From Cinnamomum chago (taxonomy: Eukaryota > Streptophyta > Magnoliopsida > Laurales > Lauraceae): a stretch of 64,000 bases of DNA. Position 1 is the stretch's first letter; each line of letters opens with the position of its first letter. The notes beneath the pieces were generated by a model. That model was not told the DNA's origin. It ran no database searches and saw only the letters and a program-made list of their open reading frames with translations. The stretch is from NCBI GenBank assembly GCA_038049695.1, contig CP142456.1, forward strand, positions 22,168,501-22,232,500. Direction: 5' to 3'. A program made the position numbers and the translations under genes. Positions 53,581 to 64,000 of this stretch are shown in pieces.

Positions 53581-54536
53581 TCCCAGATTCCGAAAAGCTC
53601 CCCGCTCGAACGAACTCTTCGGTTCGTTCGAGCGTTGAGCTTTGTCAATCGAAAGGGATTCACTAGGCATTGTTGATGCCATCCGAGAAAGAAACCATAT
53701 CACAAAGATGTCATCCGAAACTTTGAAAAATCATAAAAGTGAATAAGGAGCCCGGAATGTCTTCAAACTCACGGAGTACCAAGTAAGGACTATAATAGAC
53801 ATACGGGACCCCTATTCACTTAAATAGATTTTGAAATTAGTATTTTACCCGAAATGTGTTATAACTCGTTATTTCACCTCGTTTCCAAGACTTGTATTAC
53901 ATGACTTGTTTTCCCGAAAGCATTGGAGTTACATTAGTAACAGTTAATTGTCCCGAAATGCATTGCCCGACATGAAATGACAGTGTGCCCTTGAGCACCC
54001 CGTTTTACCCGTTTATCTACTGTACTTGATTTACTTGCATATGTCTCGATTGGTTTTATCCTATGAGTCGGCATCACTAAGCTTGGATACCATGTCAGTC
54101 TGATCCACTGACTTGGAAATCCCTCTCCCGTCCCGCCAGCTGCAGTTTGGATCCCGATGCCCGGTTTACCACCGTGGCCCCGTCCCGATACCCGGTTCGC
54201 TACCGTGGTCCCGTTCCCGTATAGTTATATTGTATATATGTATACGTTGTTTCTCCTCACCTTGTGTGACTGAGATCAACGTCCCGTGATACTGTTGTCA
54301 CTTTAGTGACAGAGGACTTAGCTTTATGTGATTGCCACCTTGTTATTCCCGATTCCTTGGTTACCTCATATGTTTTATCTTGTTTACTTGTTTTATAGCA
54401 AATGATTTACCTGCTTTATGAGAGTTCTTGCTTAAACAGATTTATATGCTTTTCAAGAGATTTCCTCTATTATTGTTGTTGTATCTTGCCATTCTCTTGC
54501 CAGACCGTCGTGTCTGATCCTTTGCTTTGGTACTCA

Positions 54537-54629
54537 GGTCCCGTTGCCGGTTTCCTTGAGGAGGAGCCGGAGGAGGCGGTAGGTGAGCTGCAGCCTCTAG
54601 TTGAGTGGCGTGCTGACGATGTCATGTAG
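54537..54629 (+). other. Putative LTR terminal exon with acidic mini-ORF (LTR C)
   Basis: After TACTCAG the frame reads GPVAGFLEEEPEEAVGE, then LVEWRADDVM and TAG (30 codons plus stop). The frame continues open upstream through the acceptor to 54402. Confidence 0.45.
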
Positions 54630-55194
54630 ACATCGGGTTGCCAAGAGGCGTAACATTTTGGGAAGGACTTGTTAACTATTCTTTGGGTTATTATTTTGTA
54701 ATATTGGCCTTTGTTGGCCTCTAATTTTGGGGATTGTAACTAAATGATAACTTGTCTAACTTTAACAACTTTTGGGAAACATTGCTATATATCATTGCTC
54801 TTTCTGATACAGTTTGATATTGATGTAAATGCTTGCATGACTAGAGATAGTCTAACTATTTGATTTGCTACACGCTTCCGCATTAAAAAGAAATATCCAT
54901 GCAAGGTTTTGATATCCTCACCGCGGACACCTGTGGGAAATTAAATAAGATTATCTTGAGGATGTAGGTAATCCTCTTGAATAATCATCACACACTAATG
55001 GTCCCGATCCCGGATTGGGATTCCCGGTCCGGGGTCGCGACACCTTCCTTACTCTTTTTCTACTCTGTTTCTTCTTAAACAAATATTCATTGCATTGGTA
55101 ATTTTGATTTCATATTTTCGAAAGATGAAACTCAATATTCCTAAAATCGTGTTTGTTTTATGTATTAAATTTCAGTGATAATAATACAAGTCCA

Positions 55195-55450
55195 CTTGTA
55201 GGAGTTACAACAAGGACCCACCGAGGAATTATTGTACATGCATAGGACCCACCTTTAAAAGTCACAACATGAGACCGACCTTTAGATTTACAATATGGGG
55301 ACTACCTTTATAAGAATTACAATATGGGCCCATCTTTACAAGAATTATAATATGACTCCACCGTTTGTAATTGTGAACTGTGACCCATCTTTAGGACTAA
55401 TTTCAAAGTGGAGCCACCTTTTGGAGTTGTAAACACAGGACCTTTCAAAA
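55195..55450. repeat. Degenerate tandem repeat, about 40-45 bp unit
   Basis: About six diverged copies of GGACCCACCTTT-AGGA-TTACAATATG. Spacing is irregular and there is no coding frame. Confidence 0.7.
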
Positions 55451-55934
55451 ATTAAATGCAAAACCCATCATTTGAGTCATTTTGAGAATTTTATGAGGTC
55501 ATTTCTGTCCAAAATGCTTGTAAATTTTGCATTGTTCACCTCTATTCCCTTAAGCTAAAAAAACTGTAATAAAAAAGCATCCCCCTTAGCTTACATTTTT
55601 AGAAGCCAAACCTCTAATATGTACAAAAGCTCTAAAATTGAAAGTACAACCAAAGGTTCATTAAGTCCTTCAGTATATAAATTATAAGCTCTAAATCATA
55701 AAATAAGAGCTTATGTATAGAGTTTCCAAACAGCCCTCAAAAGAAACTCGAAGTGGAAAACTATATGGGTTATTTGACCAGGGTCAAGTTTGGGTTTTTT
55801 TTAATTAAAAAATAAGGTCTTTCCAAAGACGACATTAAAAAATACATGAACCACTTGAGTTCGAGCTCATTTTATATTCTAGAAAAACATACCCATTCTT
55901 AGCACATGTAACATAATGCATAGTTTAAGAAATT

Positions 55935-56829
55935 ATAGAAGCTTAAAATAATAGTACTTTTGAAGAATTATATTGAGGATGAAAAATAAAATTGAAAGGT
56001 CTGAAATGCCAATTACATTAACTATCATAATAACATATTCAAACAACCAATCAAAGTATTTTTCAACTTATAAAGGGTAAACCAACTAAGAGTAAAGTTC
56101 ATTAAACAACTTGACATGTTGCATTACCATTATAACGCATAGCATCTACCATTATAAGATTCTTTTGTTTTTAAGCTCCCAGAAGTTTAATAGGAGTAAA
56201 CAACTTTTCCTCCCTTCAGAACGGAAGAAGACTTGCAAAATGGCGATAAGCGCAGCCGAGAAGGCAACTTTTACTCCCTTCTGAGTGGAGGAAAAGTTGA
56301 AAAATGAGTGCTACAAAAAAAAAAAACACTTTTCCTCCATTCATAGCGGAGGAAAAGCTACAAAATAAGTATATAGCCATGTGGCTACCCGAAAAGACCA
56401 TTTTTCCTCCCTTTGGAGCGGAGGAAAAGTTGCAAAATAAGCAGCTACCCAAAAAGACCTTCCAAAATAAGTATACTACCAATGTATATGGTGCCTACCT
56501 GAAAACACCACTTTTCCATCCTTTAGTGCGGAGGAAAAGTTGCAAAATCAAGTATACTACCAAGCATGCTTTTGTATTTTGTGGGAACCAAATAGAAGCT
56601 TAAAATAATGATACTTTTGAAAGAACTTTATTGAGAATGAAAAATAAAATTGAAAGGTTTGAAATGCCAATTAAAATATTAACTATCATAATAATATATT
56701 CAAACAACCCATCAAAATATCTTTCATCCTATAAATGGTAGACCAACTAAAAGTAAAGGTCATCAAACAGCCCGACATGTTGCATTGCCATTATAACGTA
56801 TAGTATCTACCATTATAAGATTCTTTTGT
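55935..56829. repeat. Direct duplication flanking a hairpin-repeat array
   Basis: 55935-56168 and 56592-56829 are similar copies of one segment (both start ATAGAAGCTTAAAATAAT and end ATAAGATTCTTTTGT). Between them, 56195-56560 has about five units of TTTTCCTCC-(8-10 bp)-GGAGGAAAA followed by GTTGCAAAATAAG, each a small inverted repeat. Only the first copy is followed by the array. Confidence 0.85.
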
Positions 56830-56998
56830 AAGAGAGATCTTATTCTCCAAACTTGTTATTTTCTTTCTCCAGTTAATAATAAATCAACCACAAAAGGATT
56901 TGCAAACCTATAGAATGCATCAGTCTCAAGTTTCATCTCAAAATCATAGGTTTTACTAGGAATCAACGTTTTCAAGGAATAAATAAATGGGTGTCAAC

Positions 56999-58143
56999 CA
57001 TGGTTGAAAAAATCGTCCGATACCGGTTCATATTGGCCGATATAAACCGGTATCGGCCGGTACCGAGCCGATATCTCAATGAGATATCGGTCTCGGTAAA
57101 AATCGCCAAAATCTCGGCCTTTATCGGCCGAGATTTTGGTCATATCGGCAGAACCGATATCTCGGCCGATATTTTCAAAATATCGGCCGAGATATGACAA
57201 AAAGGGTGAAAACCCTATTTTTCATTTTTTTTCTCCCATCTTCATCTTCTTCTCCTCTCTTCTCATCTCCTTACTACCCCATAGCAGCAGCCACACTCCA
57301 TCACACATCCCTCTTGCATATTTTCAATTCCCACTTCTATTTTTTGAAGAAAATATTATCTAAGGTAAGAGAAAATCAACTTAAAGCTTTTTATTATGTG
57401 TTTTTTTTTTTTTAGATGAAGCATAGAGGTTTGTCACTTGTATTGTTTTCTTCATTTAGAAGTTAGATCTACATACTTTCATTCTAGATCTACTCATACA
57501 CATGATAGTGAATTTTTGGATTTTTTAATATTTGAATTATAATATATCATTTTTTGGGGATTTCATCATAAATATGTTCTTTTAATTATTCATGATCATT
57601 GTATGGTGTGTAAATGATTGATCTACATACTTTTATGTTAGATCTATATATTTAGGATTTTGAAAATGATTTTATTAATTTTTTTTTCCAAGAAATAATT
57701 GTTGTTGTTCAAAAATAATATCATGTTTCTGATTTTAATATGTCATCTTCAGGGTCTTGAATTTCACAACTTTATTTGATGATTGAGTTAGTATTATTAG
57801 TATTAAATGATGATTGATATGTTATCTTTATTTTCTTATATTTTACAGTAATAAATTGATCATGAGCATCAATAATTTTTGCATTATATGAAATACTGGA
57901 AAATGCAGTGAACTGCGACACAGACAGGACTCATAACTTAAGGTGACCGATATTTTGATTTATTGCTATTATTAATGGGAACAAATATTGTTTTCCAACA
58001 TTTTCTAATATTTTAGATTTTTTGGATATCTTTGTGAATTTTTTTGGATTAAAAAAAAAATTCATACCGCGATGAACGCGACGGACCGATACCAATATCA
58101 TATCGGTTTTTCGGCCCGGCCGAGACCGAGATTTTGAACCATG
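56999..58143. mobile_element. Non-autonomous hAT-like element with GATATCGGCC subterminal repeats (1145 bp)
   Basis: Termini CATGGTTGAAAA and TTTTGAACCATG are inverted copies, flanked by a perfect 8-bp duplication GTGTCAAC (56991-56998, 58144-58151). The first 200 bp and last 70 bp are dense in both orientations of CCGATATC, TATCGGCCGAGA and CGGTATCGGCC. The centre is AT-rich with an exon-like leader (57230-57364) ending CTAAG|GTAAGAG. No transposase frame. The 8-bp duplication suggests hAT; 9 bp (Mutator-like) is possible if one terminal G is counted. Confidence 0.8.
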
Positions 58144-58450
58144 GTGTCAACTCTATCAATATGGACAGTATCTAAATGTGGTAGATTATTATGTAGCTCT
58201 TTACTTGGAATTTACTAAATAGAAGGACTAAAAGCATACTGTAAAGCTCATAATACAATCGACACGACATCTAAAAAAAATTCTGATATTTTACTAACAT
58301 ATTAATCCACTGTATATTTGTGACAGTCTGAGTATCTTCCCATGTTTTTTTTCCCCTCTCAGTATTCCAACTCCTTAGGTTAATTGTAACTCAAGAGGCA
58401 CTCAAGATGCAAAGAAGGTTGTTGCAAAAAACAAATGTGATGGTGTTCAC
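58144..58450. other. Intergenic, no gene seen
   Basis: AT-rich flank between the hAT-like element and the next copia. Confidence 0.5.
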
Positions 58451-58906
58451 TGTTGAAAAAATTTCATCATGAGGGGCCACACATGTAACTATTAGATGTG
58501 TTATGTTATCTTTGGTTAAGCCTATATTAAAGTGATCTGATTAAGAATTAAAGTTCTAAGGCTTAAGGGTATACTTGTTATGGGATTAATGTGTAGATAC
58601 CAGAATGTTGTTTCTAATTTGATGAGGGGCCAAATTAGAAATAACAAACCTATGATATCTTATATTAGGGTTATGGTCCCCAATTCATATGGTGATTTTC
58701 CTATTCTCTCTGACATCCCATCATCAGAAGAATCAATAGGGTTTCTTTGGGTAGCCATATTGGATTGGAAGATCAACTACATGTGAACAACTTCATTCAA
58801 TGGATCCAGGTATGTTTCCGCTTTACTTCTCTCAATGATTTGACATGGAGGATCTTGGTTTATTAGGGTTTCCTAGATCAAAGATCTTAGTGTATTGTTT
58901 CTTACA
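58451..58906 (+). repeat. 5' LTR of the truncated copia (456 bp)
   Basis: TGTTGAAAAAATTTC opens it and GTTTCTTACA closes it directly before the priming site. The start is inferred from the TGTTG/TTACA pairing without a second LTR to compare. Confidence 0.6.
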
Positions 58907-58908
58907 AT

Positions 58909-58920
58909 TGGTATCAGAGT
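58909..58920 (+). other. Primer-binding site of the truncated copia
   Basis: TGGTATCAGAGT, one base from the Met-type site, two bases after the LTR end. Confidence 0.75.
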
Positions 58921-59191
58921 GTCTCCATGTTAAGCCATTGGGAATCCAGATATATATCAATCTGTTGATATTCTGTTCTTTGGTTGATCAAAGTTTTTCC
59001 AGATCTAGATTCTTGTTTCTCAACAATATATTCAATTCCAAGCAAACAAGAAAGGCCACCATTGTATTTATAAGGATGGATATGAGAATTACTGAAGAAA
59101 GACTGGCCAATCCAGATTCCTTACTCTGTTTACAAGAGACTTTGCCTTAAAAAACAAAGGTTGGGCTTCCGCGACAACTTTTCCCCCACAA

Positions 59192-59231
<40 letters not shown>

Positions 59232-60351
59232 AGCCAATGACACCGGCATTGAAACTTAACGAAGTTCTTAGGTCCAGATCCCACGAGGCAATGTCTTGTT
59301 GGAAGGATCTTGCATCCACTAGCTGTGCAAGGGATAATGACATCCCAGAATCTGAAATTCAGAATGATACTATAGAAACTTTCAAGTTTCAAAAGGTGTT
59401 CTAAGGACAAATTGCATAGACAGCCTTGATTGCACTAATGTTGCTCAATGTGCGTATGGTTGGGCTGCTCTTTTGTGTCAGCTTCATGCCTTAGGCTTCA
59501 TAGATGCCCCAAAACAAGATCCGTTTTGGCATTGGAATTGGGGTTTTGAGGGTTCCTTCATATCCATCACAATCAGGACCATAGATCATCAAAGGCGGGC
59601 CTGGGCGACCATGTCGGTACAGCCTGATCTTGTTTTTTATCAGCGGGTCCCATGTTTCCATAGGCCTGAATATCCCATGCGTTGTATCCGTTTTGGGTTC
59701 TTTGTTCTGTTCTGTTACAGAACGATTTTTGGTGGAGGAAGGTGGTGGGTCGTATGGTGGTCCGCGGGAGCACACTTTATGGTGGTCCAAGGGTTTTTTA
59801 ATAAAAAAAAATCTTTTTTTTTTAATATGATGACATGTGAAGACAACTAATTGGTTTTCTTCAACGCCAATTCAAATATTTTATGGTATATCTTTTATGG
59901 TTAAATAAAATAGTCCATTATTTTAAATGGGCTAATTGAAACAAGATGTCACCAAAGTGACCTCTCTTGTGTAGATTGTTCATGAGAAATATTGGATGTT
60001 TGTGTGTGTGTAAATTCATGCGGGTCTTAGTCGGCCAAAGGGAAGGTTAATACTTGGCCGAATTGCATACACACCTGTGGTGGTAAACGTGTGACGATTA
60101 TAAGGATTTTACATGTTAATAATAAGTCGATCCAAAGATAGATTTATTATTTGACATGAATTATTGTCAATGTTTGATCACTACAACAAGATGATCATTT
60201 ACAAATAATATTACTGTCCAAAGACTTGATATTAATGTTGTGCTAGGTACCATGACATGAGACTTACCATTATTTGAATATGCTGCTTCAGTATTTGGTT
60301 AATAATATGAGCATGTTTGTCTGTTTTTTTTTTTTTTTGTTCTCTTTACAG
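58921..60351 (+). other. Long copia leader with poly(A) tract and probable intron
   Basis: About 1.4 kb between priming site and gag. It has a run of roughly 37 A (about 59193-59229) as left by a retroposed RNA, followed by unrecognised sequence to about 59830. The phrases TCGGCCAAAGG and TTGGCCGAATTGC lie near 60031-60067. It ends in a long T run and TTTACAG, a strong acceptor, directly before the open gag frame, which has no ATG of its own there. Gag may therefore start in an upstream exon. Confidence 0.5.
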
Positions 60352-62902
60352 CTAGTGTTTCTACTATATCTGCTAATATCAACTCTATACCTGTACTTAA
60401 TGGGACCAACTTTAAAGATTGGAAAGAGAACATAGAAATTGTTCTCGGCTGCATGGATCTAGACATTGCACTACGGATTGAGCAACCCGCTTATCTTACG
60501 GATGCAAGTTCTCCTGATGACAAGAAGAACTTTGAGAAGTGGGATCGCTCAAATTGCATGAGTCTTATGATCATCAAGCGCGGCATTCCGAAGGCATTTA
60601 GGGGTACGGTATCTGAAAAGCTAACCACAGCCAAAGAATTCCTAGCCGAAATTGAAAAGCGTTTTCTGAAAAACGATAAGGCAGAAACAAGCACGCGTTT
60701 GCAAAGCTTGATTTCTATGAAGTACAATGGCAAGGGGAACATACGGGAGTACATTATGGGAATGTCTAATATTGCTTCTAAACTTAAGGCACTAAAGCTC
60801 GAGCTGTCTGACGACTTGCTCGTGCATTTGGTATTAATATCACTTCCTGCACTATACAGTCAATTTAAGGTCAGTTACAACTGTCAAAAGGAGAAATGGA
60901 CTCTTAATGAGCTTATTTCTTACTGTGTGCAAGAGGAAGAGAGATTGAAGTAAGACAGAACCGAAAGTGCTCATTTGGCTAGCACCTCTAAGGATAAGGG
61001 TAAAGATAAGGGCAAAAAGAGGAAGAAAAATGAAGCTACTAAGGGTCCAGCAGAAAAGAAACAACAGCCGGCAACTGAGGGTTGTTTCTTTTGCAACAAA
61101 CTTGGACATGTAAAGAAGGACTGTACCAAATATCACGCTTGGCGTGTAAAGAAAGGTACATTTCTTGCTTTGATCTGTTCTGAGGTAAATTTAGCTTCAG
61201 TACCTAGAAACACATGGTGGTTAGATTCTGGTGCTACTACTCACATCAGTGTTTCTATGCAGGGTTGCCTGAGCTACTGAAAGCCAAATGATGCTGAAAG
61301 ACACATCTTTGTGGGCGATGGAAAGTCGGTAGAAGTAGAGGCAATAGGGCATTTTAAGTTGTCATTAAACACTGGTTATTTAGTTGGATTTATTAGAGAC
61401 TTTTATTGTACCGTCTTTTCGACGGAATTTGGTTTCAGTTTCTTTATTTGACAAGTTTGGTTATTTTTGTTCATTTGGAAACAATCAATTCAGTTTATCT
61501 ATAAATTCAAATGTTGTTGGAACTGGTTCTTTATGTGTATATAACAACTTATATTTGCTTGATACAATTGTTTCTTATAATGAATCATTGCATGTGGAAT
61601 CACGAGGTACTAAACGCAAACTGAATAAAGAAAATTCGGCAACATTATGGCACAAACGCTTAGGTCACATCTCTAAGTCCAGAGTTGAGCGACTTGTGTC
61701 TGATGGCATTTTAGATTCCCTTGACTTTACAGACTTTGATATTTGTATTGCTTGCATCAAGGGAAAACAGACCAAAATGAAGAAATTAGGTGCCAAAAGA
61801 ACTACTGACGTCTTAGAATTGATACACACAGATATCTGTGGACCATTCCCTACGGCTTCCTGGAATGGCCAACAGTATTTCATATCATTCATAGATGATT
61901 ACTCTCGCTATGGGTACCTATTTCTCATTCATGAGAAATCACAGTCATTGGACGTGTTCAAAACATTTAAAGCTGAAGTTGAGAGCCAACTCAACAAAAG
62001 AATAAAGAATGTCACGTCTGACCGTGGTGGTGAATACTACGGCAGATATGACGGTTCAGGTGAACAACATCCAGGACCGTTTGCTAAATTCCTAGATGAA
62101 TGTGGAATCGTCCCACAGTACACCATGCCAGGGTCACCTAGCATTAATGGTGTATCTGAAAGGCGAAATCGGACTCTTAAGGATAAGGTAAGGAGTATGA
62201 TTAGTCGTTCCACTCTACCAGAGTCACTCTGGGGAGAAGCACTCAAAACAACAGCTTATATTCTGAATAGAGTGCCAACTAAAGCAGCTGCAAAAACACC
62301 TTATGAGCTTTGGACAGGCAGAAAGCCTAGTTTAAAACATTTTCACATTTGGGGATGTCCAGCTGAGGCAAGGCCTTACAGGCCACATGAAAAGAAATTG
62401 GACTCCAAAACTGTGAGCAGCTACTTCATTGGCTACTCTGAACGATCTAGGGGCTATAAGTTTTATAATCCCACACTTAGGTCAATTTTTGAGACGGGAA
62501 CTGCAACATTTTTTAAGGATGTTGAGTTTGGGGGGAGAAATAAGGTTAGAGACATTGTCTTTGAGGAAAAATCAGTTACGATTCCCACTATTGCTTTTGA
62601 CAATGTGCAGGTTTCTATATCTGTCATTGATCAATAAACGAATCTGGATCCTCAACAAGACAATGTTGATCAACCCCCCATTCAAGATGAGGAACAAACT
62701 CAACAACCTCAAGAACCAGTGCCATTAAGGCGATCCACTAAAGAGAGGAGACATGTTATTCCGGACGATTTTTTCGTATTTCTCCAAGAACATGAGGAAG
62801 AAATTGGAATGGTGGAAAATGATCCAATCAACTTCCATCAAGCCATGCAAGGTTCTAACTCTCAAAAGTGGATTGATGCCATGAATGAGGAGATGGAAAT
62901 TT
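60352..62902 (+). pseudogene. copia gag, protease and integrase, broken
   Basis: From the acceptor at 60351 the frame reads ANINSIPVLNGTNFKDWKEN and a UBN2-type Gag domain (KGNIREYIMGMS) to a TAA at 60952-60954. After it come a CCHC knuckle CFFCNKLGHVKKDC, a protease motif WWLDSGATTHISV and a TGA near 61279. After a frameshift near 61385 one frame of 417 codons (61384-62637) holds pre-integrase [10 protein letters not shown], integrase [20 protein letters not shown] and [10 protein letters not shown], and the C-terminal [12 protein letters not shown] stop at 62635 and another after MNEEMEI end it. Gag makes the capsid; integrase inserts the DNA copy. None is expressible intact. Confidence 0.85.
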
Positions 62903-64000
62903 AGGGCAAGATGAAGCTAGTCAATATGATAGAACTGGTTAAATGGAGTCTAATAAGTTCGGCCCTTGTTAAAAGTGTATTAAAAAAAACCATGCATCAA
63001 AATGGAGTATGTATTGGAGTCATCGCATCTGGGCAGGGAATGGGTAAACCTTTTGTGAAATGGTCACTTCCAAAGGGCACTCTTGACATATGTTGGTAAC
63101 CAAAAGATAGGATCATACCTACATCAGTGCGTCTATGCTTAAAAATTGGCTCTTTCAATGATCTTCTGTCACCATATGGGGCATATTTTTTATTTTTTTT
63201 TCGTTCTTGTTCCTTGTATCAGCTGCCTGATGGTGTCAATTACATGATTTTATCGTTATAAAAAAAAATGGTGTCAATTACATGTTTTCAGTACTTAAAA
63301 ATCATAAAGCCTTTCATGTTTCCAGCAGCTAGAATGCGACAATTGCTGAGAGAGAAAATTTGCGGAAGTTGCTTGCTTCAGTGATACTACAATTTATTTT
63401 GTTAATGATTCTGATTTTGACAAAGGACATTTTTGCAGGCCCTGCCAGCTCAGATCAAATCATCTTTGTTTGGCTATCAACTCACGTATGGATTTCCTTT
63501 GTTCGCATCCTCAATATGAGACCTCATTTCTTTCCAGTTCATTTACAACAGTCTTAAATTTTATACGGGGTTCCAATAACCTATGGGCATCTCAACATGG
63601 GAACTTGGCAGGTAAGGAGGAATAGGATAACTGCTGGACAACTTGCTTATTTTTCTAATGACATGATTTAAACACTAAACAGTATATTGATTGTCCATGT
63701 ATTATTATGTGGTTTTTATATGTTTACAAAATCATTAATGGTGAGTTTTGTATTAGATTCCAAAATTGTTGAAGGGAGTTTGGCTCTGGGATAAAGCGGA
63801 GCACCTCTGTATACTCCCTTTTCACCAGTTTTGTATATTCCCTCAATGCATAAACTTAGTTAAGAAGATGAGTGTTTGCTTGTTTGCAGCAGTTATTAGT
63901 AAAATGACTCACATCCAATGTAAGCTATCAATGAAAATTTGTACATGTGGTGTGTTGTCGCTATCCAAACACTCTCTAGGAGCAAGCCATTGCTTTTTTT
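62903..64000. other. No gene recognised
   Basis: Sequence after the readable copia Pol, with short frames only. A weak exon-like piece lies at 63440-63486 (TTTTTGCAG before, CAC|GTATGG after; GCCCTGCCAGCTCAG reads ALPAQ), but it has no partner exon that I can identify. Confidence 0.4.

Larger units (their letters stand above)
51904..55042 (+). mobile_element. Solo chromovirus LTR C (3139 bp)
   Basis: Starts TGTAAGACCCCGACCCGAG and ends GGGGTCGCGACA, flanked by a perfect 5-bp duplication CCTTC (51899-51903, 55043-55047). It is a solo LTR. It matches LTR B along most of its length (leader, donor ATCCAA|GTAAGT with intron from 52672, acceptor TTGTAG at 52806, AG|GCAAGT at 52863-52870, terminal mini-ORF 54537-54629). 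The palindrome array (53261-53580) is different and a pair of CCCGAT-CCCGGTT repeats (54150-54215) matches LTR B's. Confidence 0.95.
58451..62902 (+). mobile_element. Ty1/copia element lacking reverse transcriptase, 3' end lost
   Basis: 5' LTR, priming site, long leader, then gag-protease-integrase. Readable Pol ends at 62902 with MNEEMEI just before the reverse transcriptase. No YVDD, RNase H or 3' LTR was seen in the remaining kilobase, so the element is truncated or decayed beyond recognition. Confidence 0.75.

Noticed and set aside
56304..56603. 99-codon frame with repeated FPP-EEKLQNK
   Set aside because: Translation of the hairpin-unit array, not a protein-coding repeat.
59089..59410. 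Two minus-strand frames with long Phe runs
   Set aside because: The Phe run is the poly(A) tract read on the other strand.
1..64000. tRNA or rRNA genes
   Set aside because: TGGTATCAGAGC sites are retrotransposon priming sites, not tRNA genes; no cloverleaf or rRNA core seen.

Overview
This window reads as nuclear DNA from a flowering plant. It is dominated by nested long-terminal-repeat (LTR) retrotransposons of both superfamilies: Ty3/gypsy chromovirus (Tekay/Del-like) and Tat-like elements, and Ty1/copia elements including SIRE-like ones. There are also non-autonomous DNA transposons (two with perfect or near-perfect 8-bp target duplications) and one clear single-exon DYW-class pentatricopeptide (PPR) gene. 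Priming sites match the initiator-Met tRNA type. I cannot name the species. The intergenic style (repeated 'GTGGGGCCCAC' and 'GATCCAACGG' phrases) reminds me of early-diverging angiosperms, but that is a weak impression.

Layout. 1-8 kb: end of a chromovirus pol, its long LTR (199-3036), then priming site and gag start. The gag is split by a SIRE-like copia (3495-7513), itself split by the LTR of another SIRE-like copia (7514-~7995). 8-17 kb: a decayed minus-strand Tat-like element (LTR start at 8442, integrase at 15676-16420) carrying a minus-strand LTR (about 12310-14474). 17-22 kb: chromovirus LTR B (17292-20311) and minus-strand LTR E (to 22217). 22-38 kb: a chromovirus integrase split by solo LTR F (23452-27079, duplication CATTA), then its 3' LTR D (from 27501), which is split by a complete minus-strand SIRE-like copia (29288-37511, duplication ATAGT). 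38.6-40.4 kb: the PPR-DYW gene. 40.6-51 kb: MITEs, a short-LTR copia (42401-48163), a broken two-exon small gene and a hAT-type element. 51.9-55.0 kb: solo LTR C (duplication CCTTC). 55-58 kb: tandem repeats and a second hAT-like element. 58.4-62.9 kb: a copia with readable gag, protease and integrase but no recognisable reverse transcriptase. The last kilobase is without a recognised gene.

The most interesting signal is in the LTRs, not the genes. Six chromovirus LTRs (A-F) appear to share a gene-like plan: TATA-like leader, a first splice donor, a short internal exon ending in AG|GCAAGT (the strong form of a GC-AG donor), a GC-rich palindrome array, a tandem-repeat block (seen in five), then an acceptor. 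In four of them the acceptor is followed in the same phase by a 28-33 codon terminal reading frame, acidic in at least three. The palindrome arrays behave like exchangeable modules. GTCGAC-based arrays occur in two chromovirus LTRs and two copia LTRs. GGCTAGCC/GGCTAACC-based arrays occur in a copia LTR and chromovirus LTR C. The sister LTRs B and C, alike elsewhere, carry unrelated arrays. All of this comes from reading by eye and needs alignment and RNA data.
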